Positions 11,050 through 20,890 of a DNA stretch of 57,094 bases are shown piece after piece; position 1 is the first letter of the stretch, and each line of letters begins with the position of its first letter. The notes under the pieces are model-generated. The model was given only the letters and a program-made list of their open reading frames with translations, searched no databases and was not told the origin of the DNA. The DNA is taken from the NCBI GenBank assembly GCA_002633005.1, contig NMRA01000332.1, positions 406,005 through 463,098 of the forward strand, written 5' to 3'. The translations under genes and the position numbers were made by a program. Source of the DNA: Phoronis australis. Taxonomy: Eukaryota > Phoronida > Phoronidae.

Positions 11050-12517
11050 CCCTTTCAAAGTAAATGTTTCAGAATGAGCCGGGGCCTAATTTTCGCAAAA
11101 AGATAAACACTAGAATAACAGTACGCTCTTTGATGGTCTTCCGTCTGCTATTCCGACAGAGGTGACGGATGCTGTTTATCTAATTGGCAGTTTTCTCCGC
11201 CTTAATCGGATTTTGCAGTCCCCGGCGGGTGGAATCTTTACGTATAGCCCTAAGAGGGAGTTTGGCTGCGGCACATTTTTGGCCTTCCTATAACTTAAGT
11301 GAACTAATTCATATCAATACCCTTCCCTTTATGGTACAAATCCTAGTACCATAAACACGCCTATAAAACGTGTAACGTGCCCAGACCTGAAAAGTGACCA
11401 TTTGTTTACGTTGAATTTTGTTGAAACATGCGTAGGCTTTCCAAAATTCTGTTAGATGCTCCAATTCGGAAACTACGAAGCGTTTTCTTGAGTCGCTTAT
11501 GGTTTCGTTGTTTCTTTGGAAATGGAAACAAGGTCCTATTCCAGTAAGGAGGCATTCTTCACAAAGTGGCTGTAAGCCACGGCCTGGAAGTCAACTTTTG
11601 ATTAAACCACCCACTGCTATGAAACTGGTCTCAACTAATTTGTTTCTTACTCAGGTGAGAAGTGATCTCTCGGTTTGAAAAAAAATGACAGTTTGTTTTC
11701 CTCGAGATCACGATTGGCGCAGTAACATGACAGGACCGGACAAATGGGCTTAGAGACTGGTATCAAACAACAAGTGTCAGTTCTCTTGAAACCCTGACAT
11801 CGCCTCAAACACGAACGGATAACTCGAGACCAGTTTTATAAAAAAGTAAAACTCTAAATCAAAAGTCGTTTTTTGTGAGAGAAGACCATGGTTTGTTAAT
11901 TTATTTGGATTTCATTCGGTGTGATTCGCTTTTTTGGCAATTGGACAACACTTAGTGTGAGAGGTAAACCTGTGGTCGGTTCGATGATAAATCAGACAGC
12001 AGATACTTATACTAAGAATTATAACTTGTAATACAAACTATTTCAACAAGTGGTGGAAAGGACAACTTCCTAAAATCCCCACAAGCTATATACATAAGCA
12101 AAACAAGTGACCAATCAGACACGAGTACTAGAAAAGAAGTGGCCAATAGGAAAATGACAAGGTAAACAAGTGAAATGGTCAGCACTAAGAAAGACCAAAG
12201 GGCGAAGACTGATCCCTAGCAGCAAATGAAGTTAAGCATCAATGAAAATATCCAATTAGTGACAGTAGGCCCCTATGTGCAGCAGGAAACCATAGAAATG
12301 CAAATGAACATGCTAATGAACAAACTGTCTCACCCAGGGCTAGGATATATTTTCCGGAACAGAGAGCTTGGAGATGCAGTTAACCAAGATTTTTACCAGG
12401 TCTATCAAGCTCAACAAAGAACAAAACCTGTCGGGTCACCAACTTGCATATTGCTGCTGTTCAGAAGTAACCAACGTCGTTTGGCCACCACGGATACCTT
12501 TTGTTCGCAGCCGCTGT

Positions 12518-14275
12518 CTACGATCTCTCTGAATTCAGAATATGCTCGGCTTTCTTCAGCAGCTCCTGCTTGGAAACCTTGCACCTAACACCAACTATCG
12601 GGAACTGATCCACAAACACGAATTGATCCGGTACGGACAACTCAGGCAGATTAGCTTTACAGTAGACAAGAAGTTCTTCCTTTGTCATTTGAACGCCTTG
12701 ATTTAACGTGATACACAGAATCATTTCGTCACCGATCACGTCATCTGGACGAGAAACCACCATTGCGTCTGCAACTTTTGGGTGTTTAACCATGCAATGT
12801 TCTGTTGGACCTGGGTATACTACTTTCAGGTATCTTTTAAGGAAAATTGCATCTTGTCTCCTACCCAGGAAAGTCACAATTCCAGTGCAGTCCATAGTTC
12901 CTGCATCTCCAGTGTGGAACCATCCGTTGCGAAGAACCTTGGCAGTTTTTTCGGGATCGTTCCAGTACCCAGGAGTGACAGACCAGCCTCGGACACAAAT
13001 CTCTCCATCCTCACCAACTGGAACAATGTGCCCATTGTCGTCTACTAATTTTATCTCTAAATGGTCGACAGCTCTCCCAACATGTGAAAAGCGTTCTTCG
13101 GGAGTTCCGTCTTCATTTGTCATTCGCGTAACGAACAAACACTCCGACAGAGAGTAGACGTTGCAAATCTTGGGGAACATCTGGAGTAGATACTTCGCAA
13201 GAAAGGAAGACACTCTTTGACCAGTTAATACACCTCCACGAAGCGAGGACAGGTTGTACTTGCTTAAGTTGGAACAATTCATCATTTTCAAATGATAGGG
13301 TGGCCAGAGAACAGCATCGACGCACCTCTCAAGTTCCAAAACTTTAAGCATGTGCTCGTCCGGATCACAATGATTCGTTCTCAGAGCTCCAGGAAGAAAT
13401 ACTGTTCTCAGGTTATTCTTAGCCGTGACACCAATACCAGTAATGAAAAAGGTAGCCGATTCAGAGACCCATATATTCATGCTAGCAAAAACGTGTGCTT
13501 CCTCGTTATCTCTCAAATGACGGCTGCCAAGAAGGTCTCTCTCAGAGAATAGTAGACAAAAGTTTCCGGCATTAACAACCTGCCTGTGGATACAACCCAC
13601 CAGTTTAGGAACACCTGTGCTTCCAGATGTCGTCACCAGATACAAAGTGTCTTCCATTGACACGTCATCAGCGGCATCTCGCAGTGCGTCGTCTGTGATG
13701 TTTTCGCCTATCCCTTGTAGGACCTCCAAGCTTTCGATATTTTTGGACTTGATTTTCGTGTCTCGACTAAAGGCACCCGTTTGACAAAAGATACGTTGGA
13801 TGTTTGCGCAGTAGGTATCCGTGCCTGTGTTGAACAAAACTTTGGAAATTTCGTGGAATATTTCGCCATCATTTTGCGGTCCCACAACAAGCAATTTACA
13901 TTGCGACTTGGTGACTCGGTGGAAAAATTCGGAATCATACGGAATAAAATATGGTCCCGCTTGAACAACAACGCCTATGTAGGATGCAGCGAAGTACAAA
14001 TACACCCAATCGGCGGACGTCATTCCGCTCATACACATGACGTCACCCTTCTTTAAACCAATAGCCAGCATTCCTTTCGCGTAGCCACGAGCCATGTTCC
14101 ACAGTTTCTTGAAATGAATCCGTTCCTTGGTGTCACAAACAACGAAGACCACGTGATCAGGAACTTCTCGTGCTGCTTCGTCCAGGAGCTGACCGATCGT
14201 AGACCCCGCTAGTGGCCTGTTACTTGCCTCATGCCAATAGCTCATCGATATTTCTCTTTTTGTCACGTCTTCCAT
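12518..14275 (-). CDS. Acyl-CoA synthetase, ACSF2-like (ANL superfamily), intronless
   Basis: 585 residues, the usual length of the ANL family, which activates a carboxylate (typically a fatty acid) with ATP to an acyl-adenylate and then makes the CoA thioester. Visible motifs: ATP-binding P-loop TTSGSTGVPK at 215-224; the A5 region VYSLSE at 373-378, where the usual Gly of YGxTE is Ser; ribose-binding Asp457 in HTGD; hinge GRRQD at 471-475; and C-terminal catalytic Lys566 in GVRCKVSKQEL, where the usual Gly before the Lys is Cys. No N-terminal mitochondrial targeting sequence is obvious, although ACSF2 of vertebrates is mitochondrial. The gene is one uninterrupted exon in a genome of intron-rich genes, which suggests retroposition or intron loss. 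The start ATG is kept in the decayed copy at 20603. Substrate is unknown. Confidence 0.85.
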   Translation of the reverse strand: MEDVTKREISMSYWHEASNRPLAGSTIGQLLDEAAREVPDHVVFVVCDTKERIHFKKLWNMARGYAKGMLAIGLKKGDVMCMSGMTSADWVYLYFAASYIGVVVQAGPYFIPYDSEFFHRVTKSQCKLLVVGPQNDGEIFHEISKVLFNTGTDTYCANIQRIFCQTGAFSRDTKIKSKNIESLEVLQGIGENITDDALRDAADDVSMEDTLYLVTTSGSTGVPKLVGCIHRQVVNAGNFCLLFSERDLLGSRHLRDNEEAHVFASMNIWVSESATFFITGIGVTAKNNLRTVFLPGALRTNHCDPDEHMLKVLELERCVDAVLWPPYHLKMMNCSNLSKYNLSSLRGGVLTGQRVSSFLAKYLLQMFPKICNVYSLSECLFVTRMTNEDGTPEERFSHVGRAVDHLEIKLVDDNGHIVPVGEDGEICVRGWSVTPGYWNDPEKTAKVLRNGWFHTGDAGTMDCTGIVTFLGRRQDAIFLKRYLKVVYPGPTEHCMVKHPKVADAMVVSRPDDVIGDEMILCITLNQGVQMTKEELLVYCKANLPELSVPDQFVFVDQFPIVGVRCKVSKQELLKKAEHILNSERS

Positions 14276-14342
14276 CTTTTACGAACCATTCGTTTACCTA
14301 CTTCCAATGCCGTTGTGTCGCTGTTTTACGGTTGACCTACAA

Positions 14343-14350
14343 TGTATATA
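14343..14350 (-). promoter_or_regulatory. Possible TATA-like element before the synthetase gene
   Basis: On the minus strand the word TATATACA lies about 70 bases before the synthetase ATG. Position alone makes it a candidate; nothing else supports it. Confidence 0.2.
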
Positions 14351-14689
14351 CATACACCAGTCCACAGGGTACTACTGCATCGCTTAATGGCAGAGGTTGA
14401 TTACACGTCACATCGGTGACCTTGCCTCAGTTCAAGAAACTTCGATTGCATTGTTATGATGAAGGCAGCAGCTCGTGTAAGTCGTTTGACCAATGTCAAG
14501 AGAAGCTAGTACTGTGGGAGCGAGTGAAGTGGCAGTCTTCCGGAAAGAGGTCGCGGCACCCGAAAATGTAGGGGAAATAAACCCGCGGTCGGTACGATGA
14601 TCAAACTGTCTAAAAGTATACTTACAGTGTGACGGGAACGCTGTCTATTGGTTGAGCCCTGCAAGTCCTTACTGGCCTTGTTCATTTTA

Positions 14690-15062
14690 TTGGGAGCGCC
14701 TATGTACAGACAGTAGGCGAATCCCACATTTGGCACTTTCTTTGACGAAATTTTGTGATACATTTTTATTGGCTATTGCGTTTGACTTTAGACTCCTAAA
14801 TTGGCGCATTTTGGAACATTCTAAACACAGAATTGTGTACTGTGACGAGAGCACCGTCTATTGATGGAGTCGTGAGTTAAGTCGAGTCTTCAGACTATGT
14901 TTAGTTCCAGAAGCTAGAGTGGGTTATTATATTTTAAAGGAGTGTATGTTGGTCCATTCCGTTATTTGGTACTTCCGATGACGAAATTTTCACTTTGTAT
15001 TTTGATTGGTTTTTGCGTTTAACTTGAGACCCCTATTTTGGCGTAATTTTCGAATATTCGCG
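14690..15062. repeat. Local tandem duplication of a ~150-base repeat
   Basis: The stretch near 14725-14820 (GACGAAATTTT, ATTGGC, TTGCGTTTGACTT, CCTAAATTGGCG) recurs in diverged form near 14970-15062 (GACGAAATTTT, GATTGG, TTGCGTTTAACTT, CCTATTTTGGCG). No coding content. Confidence 0.5.
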
Positions 15063-16530
15063 GTTTGTCATTTTCTTTAAATTCCAGAAATTATTCATTT
15101 AAAATAACGTTCTACTTTGGGAATTTTCAAAGTGCTATTAGTAAATGAAGTGTTTGAAAGTTAATAGCCTATTCAATCATCATGGCCACTGGTGATAACC
15201 TAAAATTGAGCTTCATAACGAGATTGATTCATAATTTACTTGCAAAGTTGACCCATCGTATCTGCGAATCTTCCCTAGCCACCGTCTTACTAATTCTTAG
15301 TCAGTGTGAAATTGATGAAATGACAAAAGGCTTTGTTTCTTCCTTGGTTATTTGTGCAGCAAGAGACACAGCCGTGTGCCATTGTTTATGTAGAGATTCA
15401 ATGTGAACAGACAGCTTCCTGTACACATAGGTGGCACTGAACAGTTACGCTACTGCAACGGCCAATTTGCATTCCCAAAATATTAAAGTCTAGGGGTAGG
15501 CCAGGCTTGGGGGCATTTTTAGTTAGGTATTGCATGAAGGCCAAATGAATGTGGTTTGTTTGTATTTGTGAACATGCTGAGAATAAAAAAGGCCAATTGC
15601 TCCGCTGTAGCTGCACTCTTCTTCAAGATGGTGGGCCCCTGTTGCAATTGTGCATTGCTGTCTAGCAACTGAGAAATTGGCCGCGCTTTCAGGTAGCCCT
15701 GAAACAAGCCAGATTTTCAAAAAAAACTAGTTGGTTGACAGTACTTTTGGAAATCATTTTTGGAATTGGTAGGAAAGTTGTTAACGGAATCTATTGTCGG
15801 CTTTAGTATTGGCAAGGAAGTGGTGGTTTTGGGGTGAAAAGTGCCGATTTTGCAATTTTTTCCACCATTTTTCTTAACTTAGGTTGGTTTTCAGTGGGAT
15901 TGAAAGGGTCAAAAATACAAGAGAGAATAAAGTTTGCGTGCTCATCTGTAAGGCTTGTGATGTGAAATGACTCAAAACTTTTCTTTATTTCCATGCAGTT
16001 TTTGACAGGGTGAAGAAAAGGTGAAGAGTCCATTGACGTGTGTTCTGATAGGCAAACCCCTGTGAGAAGTGTTCTGTGCCTCCTTAGCAGTACTAGCCTC
16101 CTTCTGGGATTGGAATGTGAGTCATGCATAAATTTTGAAAAGGCCTATTGGCGTCTCACTTGAGTGCTAAAATCAGGTTTCAAATAAAGGACTGATAGGA
16201 TATTATGGTTCTGAGTAGGTGCAGTCCTTCCTTACAGCTGTCACGTTACTCATTCAAAGCGTAAGCTACGCTTGCCCGTTTGGCAGACTTTGCAAGGAAT
16301 TTTCAAATTTTGTACCAAGCATTCAGTAGGATGTAGAGGTTTCATCGGTAGCAGATGTGGAGGTTTATGAAGTTTCTAGGTATCAGCACAGTGTCAAGGA
16401 AGAATTTGGTGAAGACAGGGATGAGCTCAGCTGAAGAGGCGTCGTCGTGGCTATGGTTCCAGCGAGACAACAGGTGGCACTCCAAGTGATGACCGAAGCC
16501 TGATCAACTTCAGGGAACCGGCATCCAAGA
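15063..16530. other. Intergenic sequence with an unassigned minus-strand frame
   Basis: Mostly featureless. A 108-codon frame on the minus strand (15803-16129) has an uncommon amount of unbroken sequence but no recognised motif. A repeat of the CATTCAAAGCGTNNNCNACGCTTG family occupies 16240-16370; other copies lie at 21150-21300, 21580-21760 and 51860-52040. Confidence 0.4.
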
Positions 16531-16548
16531 TGATTCTAGAGTAGGGGT

Positions 16549-16622
16549 CGAAATTTTCGATGATGATGCGTTCAAGCTGATGACAGCACTTAGAGCAGCA
16601 GCACCCAACAACTGTGTTTCAG
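16549..16622 (+). pseudogene. Possible exon upstream of the extra DUF389-type exon
   Basis: The frame reads VGVEIFDDDAFKLMTALRAA, continues a few residues and ends at a GTAATT donor-like site at 16623. It lies ~350 bases before the extra exon-2 copy at 16980 and is open. No acceptor was convincing and there is no known homologue, so this may be chance. Confidence 0.2.
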
Positions 16623-17480
16623 GTAATTTTTAATTTATTCCATCACAATACACTAACCGGAAGCCTAATTTGCTATGTTTAGAGGGTGGCGTTTCCTCTA
16701 AGATATTTTTGAAAGAAAATGTCGGAGCTGCGAATATGATGTCTGTAATCTATGATTCCAAATAATTTGGATTGTTGCTGAGTTTAGCTCATGAAAATTG
16801 ATTTGGCGAATGGCAGCATTTTTTTTGACAAGTTCTACCAGTTCTTGCCTTTCTGTCTATTGCAAGACCCTTCTTTATTAATTGCACAACTATCTCATTG
16901 CCTGCTAACTTTTCAAGAGCTTGTGTCACATTATCAGTGATTTGAAGTTTACTCCTTTGAAATAAAGGTTTCCTTTCAGATACTCAGAGCAGCGCTTTCA
17001 AGTTTTGATGTACAGCACACAGTTTGGACGGGAACTGAAGACAATCTATATTTTCAGGTTTGAACTTTAGCAAGCCTGCATTCAGCTAAATGAAATGTCT
17101 ACAGGACTATTGTAATTCTTCACTTATATCGCGCTAAAATAGTTTCTAAAATTGTCATTTTTCAGTCTTTTTACTTTGCAATCAATAATAAAAATTTACC
17201 AAAAGTTTGTTTCGTGAGATTTTTACAGTACAAACGATGCTATTAATGGACTAAAATTGTCTTAACATTTGTGAAGAAATTTGACAAAATGAAATTTCTC
17301 TTGTTGGCCATGTTGTGTGCTAAGTACTAGTAAGTACAGATTGAACATAAATGTGTTCGTACCGTCACAATAAGTTGGGAGGTTTTCTGTTGTTCACTTA
17401 TGGTAGATAAGTACATTCCTCTAATGCAAATGCCGTCATCGTGTGACTATATTGCTCTGATGTCTTCGTGAAGACTTGTG
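16620..17480 (+). repeat. Diverged duplicate of the DUF389 exon 2 region
   Basis: Collinear with about 25205-26185 in the same orientation, including intron on both sides of exon 2. Landmarks are CACAATACACTAACC, AAAATTGATTTGGC, the exon itself, ATGAAATGTCTA, and GTTGGCCATGTTG. The second half (17200-17370) also resembles 44170-44345, so that part is an interspersed repeat. The copy here lacks the 111-bp MITE found next to exon 2 at 25544. Confidence 0.75.
16980..17057 (+). pseudogene. Extra copy of DUF389 exon 2, open and splice-bounded
   Basis: 78 bases encoding ILRAALSSFDVQHTVWTGTE and DNLYFQ, 26 codons in the same phase as exon 2 of the DUF389 gene (25673-25750), from which it differs at several residues. 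The polypyrimidine-AG acceptor (TTTCCTTTCAG) and the GTTTGA donor are both kept. No other DUF389 exons follow before 22849, so it is either a relic of a partial gene duplication or, less likely, an alternative first-domain exon. Confidence 0.55.
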
Positions 17481-18740
17481 GTACCGCGTGCAGCGTAAAT
17501 GCGCCATTTCCAAACAAGTTTGCAATTTTTAGGGTTCGTCAGCCTTAAAAAAATACCCAGGGGGAGTGACAGCCACTGGAAACTTGAGTTCCTATATTTC
17601 AATGACATTTTAAAAATCTTGTAAGGCAGCGTACACTGGTGTCCTTTTCATAAAAGTGATTTAACACTGGAGACAAAATTTGGTCTTACATTATGTACAA
17701 CTTTTCTTTTAGTGAAATCAGTAATGAAATCTTACTGGCGCACAAGAGCAAAGCCTCGTAGAATATACACATAACTGTTAGTTACAGCCATAATTTCTAT
17801 CAATTATTTCAAGACTCTGATGCACTCATTACTTGGCTCAACTTAGTCCAGCAGTTGTGAAGACGGAACGTACAACCAACTCTCTGTCTCAAGTCTTAAT
17901 CCAGCCACTTTCATGAATCGAACCCTAGGACTCCAAAATAAAAACCGTTACGAAGTGTGTCTTTTAAAACACGACAATAATAAAGTGAACTTTCTCCAAA
18001 TGGACAGTGGACCTTATCAAAGTGAATCATTCAGAATGTACCGCAATATGATAAATACGAAAATAATCCTACACTATTTGGTGATCTTCCGTCTCCTATT
18101 CCGGCGCAGGTGATGCTATTCATCTAATTGGGGTTTCCTTCTGTCTTAATCGGAATTTGCAGTCCCCGGCTGGAAGACTGTTCACGTACACCCTAAGAGG
18201 GAATTTCGCGTCGGTACATTTTGGCACTCATATGAGTTAGAACTAATTCATGTAAGTACCCTCCCGTAGTTCCATAAAGACGCAAGCCATGTATAACGTG
18301 TAACGCGCTCAGACCTGAAAATTGACAATTTCTTTAAGTGAATTTCGTTGAAACATGCGTAGGCTATCGAGAATTCTGGTAGATGTCTCCAAAACTACGA
18401 AGCGTTTTCTTATGTCGCAAATGGTTTCGCTGTTCTCTTGGCAATGGCAACAGTCCTACTTACGTAAGGAAGTGTTCTTCACAATCGGCTATAAACCTTC
18501 GACCCGGCTAGAATTCAACTTTTGATTTAATCACTCACCACTATGAACTTGGTCTCAAATAACTTGTTTCTTACTCAGGTGAGGAGTGATTTCTTGGTTT
18601 GAAAAAAGACAGTTCGTTTTCCTTGAGATTACGATTGGCGCAGTAACATAACAAAACTGGCCCAGAGCCTCGTTTCAAGCAACAAGTGTCAGTTCTCTCG
18701 AAGCCCTGATATCGCCTCCAACACTAACGGATAACTCGAG

Positions 18741-18985
18741 AACATGTTCCTGAAACTGACTTAAGTTCATTTTTGACTTAACTTTAAGATTTGTCTTAAA
18801 TTCCAAACTTTGAAACTTCCACATTCGGTAAGTAAGTCAAAATTAAGACAAAACTTATGACACACAATTAAGTCGAACTTAAGATATCTTTCATGAATGG
18901 TTTTGAGACAAATTTAACTTGTATTTTAAAATTTACTAAAATTTAAGATTTGTCTTAGCTAAGCCAGTTTTGTTGGAACGGGCCC
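18741..18985. mobile_element. MITE of the GAAACTGACTTA family, absent from the paralogous site
   Basis: Inserted between GGATAACTCGAGA and TTTTATAAAAG; the paralogous site near 11818-11845 is empty. Ends are ATGTTCCTGAAACTGACTTA and, at the right, TTGGAACGGGCCCCTG. The interior is AT-rich and non-coding. Confidence 0.65.
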
Positions 18986-19719
18986 CTGTTTTATAAAAGT
19001 AAAAACTCTAAGTCAAAAGTCGTTTTGTGAGGGAATACAATGGTTTGTTAATCATTTGGATTTCATTTGGTGTGATTCGCTTATTTGGCAATTGGACAAC
19101 AATTAGTGTGAGGGATGAAACTTTGGTCGGTTCTATGATGAAACAGTCTACAGAGATATTCTTACTAAGAATTCTAAGTGGCAATCCAAAGTATTTCAAC
19201 GAGTGGTGCGAAGAACAACTACCTAAAATCACAATTAACTACGTACATAAGCAGAACAACCGACCAATCACAAACAAGAACTAGAAAAAGTGGACTGTAG
19301 AAAAGAGGAATTGACAAGGTGAAAAAGTGAACTGGTCTGGTCAGCAGAAAAGTCAAAGGGCGCAGACTGATCTCTGGCAGCAAATGAATTTAAGCATCAA
19401 TAAAAATATCCAATTAGTGCCAGTGTGTGTCACAGGAAACCATAGAAATGCAAATAAACACGCTAATGGACTGTCTCACCAATGCCAAATTTATACATGT
19501 AGGCCGAGATATATTCATGATACTGTACACACAGTAGAACAGGGACTTGGAGCTGCATTGACCTGCTTTTTACCTGGGTTTTCAAGCTCAAAAACAGTAA
19601 AAACTGTTGTGCCACCAACTTGCACAATGCTGCCGTTCAGAAGTAATCAACGTCGTGTGGTCAAATCACATATCTTTTGTTCGCACCCAATGTCTGCGAT
19701 CTCCCTGGTTTTTAAATTA

Positions 19720-20603
19720 ATATGCTCAGCTTTCTTCAGCAGCTTCTGCTAGGAAACCTTGCATCTAGCGCAAACTCTTGAAAACTGAACCACAAACGAC
19801 TCATATATTCATACTATCTGGAAGAGATAACCAATAACGTGAGCTTCCTCGTTATCCCTCAAACGATGGCTGCCAAGGTCTCTCTCAGAGAATAGTAGAC
19901 AAACGTTGCCGGCATTATTACCTGCCTGTGGATGTTAGCCACCAGTTAGGAAGACGTGGTTCCAGATGTCGTCACCAGATACAAAGTGTCTTCCATTGAC
20001 GCGTCCAGCGACATATCGCAGTGCGTCGTCTGTGATGTTTTCGCATATCCATTGTAGGACCTCTAAGCTTTCGATATTTCTGGACTTGATTTTCGTGTCT
20101 GGGCTAAAGGCACCCGTTTGACGAAAGATATGTTGGATATTTGAGCAGTAGGAATCCGTACCTTTCTTGAACAAAACTTTGGAAATTTCATGAAATATTT
20201 CGCCATCATTTTGCGGTCCCACAACAAGCAATTTAGATGGAGACTCGAAGACTCGGTGAAAGAATTCGGAATCATACGGAGCAAAATATGGTCCCGCTTG
20301 AACAACAACGCCAATGAAGGATGCGGCGAAATATATACCCAATCGGCTGACGTCATTCCGCTCATACACATGACGTCACCCTTTTTTAAACCAATAGCCA
20401 GCATTCCTTTCGCGTAGCCACGAGCTATGTTCCAGTTTCTTGAAATGAATCCTTTCATTGGTGTCACAAACAACAAAGACCGCGTGATCAGGAACTTCTC
20501 GTGCTGCCTCGTCCAGGAGCTGATCGATAGACCCTGATATTGGCCTGTTACTTGCCGCATGCCATTAGCTCATCGTTATTTCTCTTTTTGTCACGTCTTC
20601 CAT
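19720..20603 (-). pseudogene. Broken copy of the ACSF2-like synthetase gene
   Basis: Homologous to the gene at 12518-14275. The start ATG (20603-20601) is kept, but codon 13 is a stop (20567-20565). A 2-base deletion lies near 20431 and a 4-base deletion near 20332, where WVY passes into FAAS in another frame. The ATP-binding, A5, ribose-binding and hinge regions are removed by a deletion of about 850 bases with a joint near 19800. The final codons survive at 19720-19770. Longest surviving stretch: about 19975-20330, containing GVVVQAGPYFAPYDSEFFHR. It cannot make an active enzyme. Confidence 0.85.
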
Positions 20604-20890
20604 CTTTTATGAACAGTTCGTTTACCTTCTTCCAATGCCGTTGTGTGACTGTTTTACGGTCGACGTGCAATGTATATTATAAAACACGCGTTATACACAG
20701 ACACCACTGAGTAATTCTAGGGTACTACTGCATCGCTTAATCAGAGGTTGTTTTCCCGTTTGACCAATATCCATAGTAGCTAGTATGTGTAAGCGAGTGA
20801 AGTGGCAGTCTTCCGGCAAGAGGTCTCGACACCATAAAATGTGGGGGAAATAAACCCGTGGTCGGTATCAAGCTATCTACAGAAATACTT

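Larger units (their letters stand above)
10990..14640. repeat. Segmental duplication, intact copy (synthetase locus)
   Basis: Collinear with about 17960-20890. Shared landmarks are the LITAF polyadenylation area, the ATCTTCCGTC/GTCTTCCGTC stretch (11138 and 18088), the TCGTTTTNTGTGAG stretch (11867 and 19019), the synthetase gene and its promoter side up to about 14630. The two copies have diverged by substitutions, indels and independent MITE insertion. This copy holds the intact synthetase gene. Confidence 0.8.
17960..20890. repeat. Segmental duplication, decayed copy
   Basis: Diverged partner of 10990-14640. It lacks about 850 bases of the synthetase gene (the part equivalent to about 12620-13466) and has gained a MITE at about 18741-18985. 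The neighbouring LITAF gene body is not present; only its 3' region is recognisable around 17970-18060. Confidence 0.8.

Noticed and set aside
12708-13157. 149-codon plus-strand frame
   Set aside because: Shadow of the ACSF2-like gene on the opposite strand.
15803-16129. 108-codon minus-strand frame
   Set aside because: Open and of mixed composition, but with no recognised domain, splice partner or second copy; kept only as a note in the intergenic entry.
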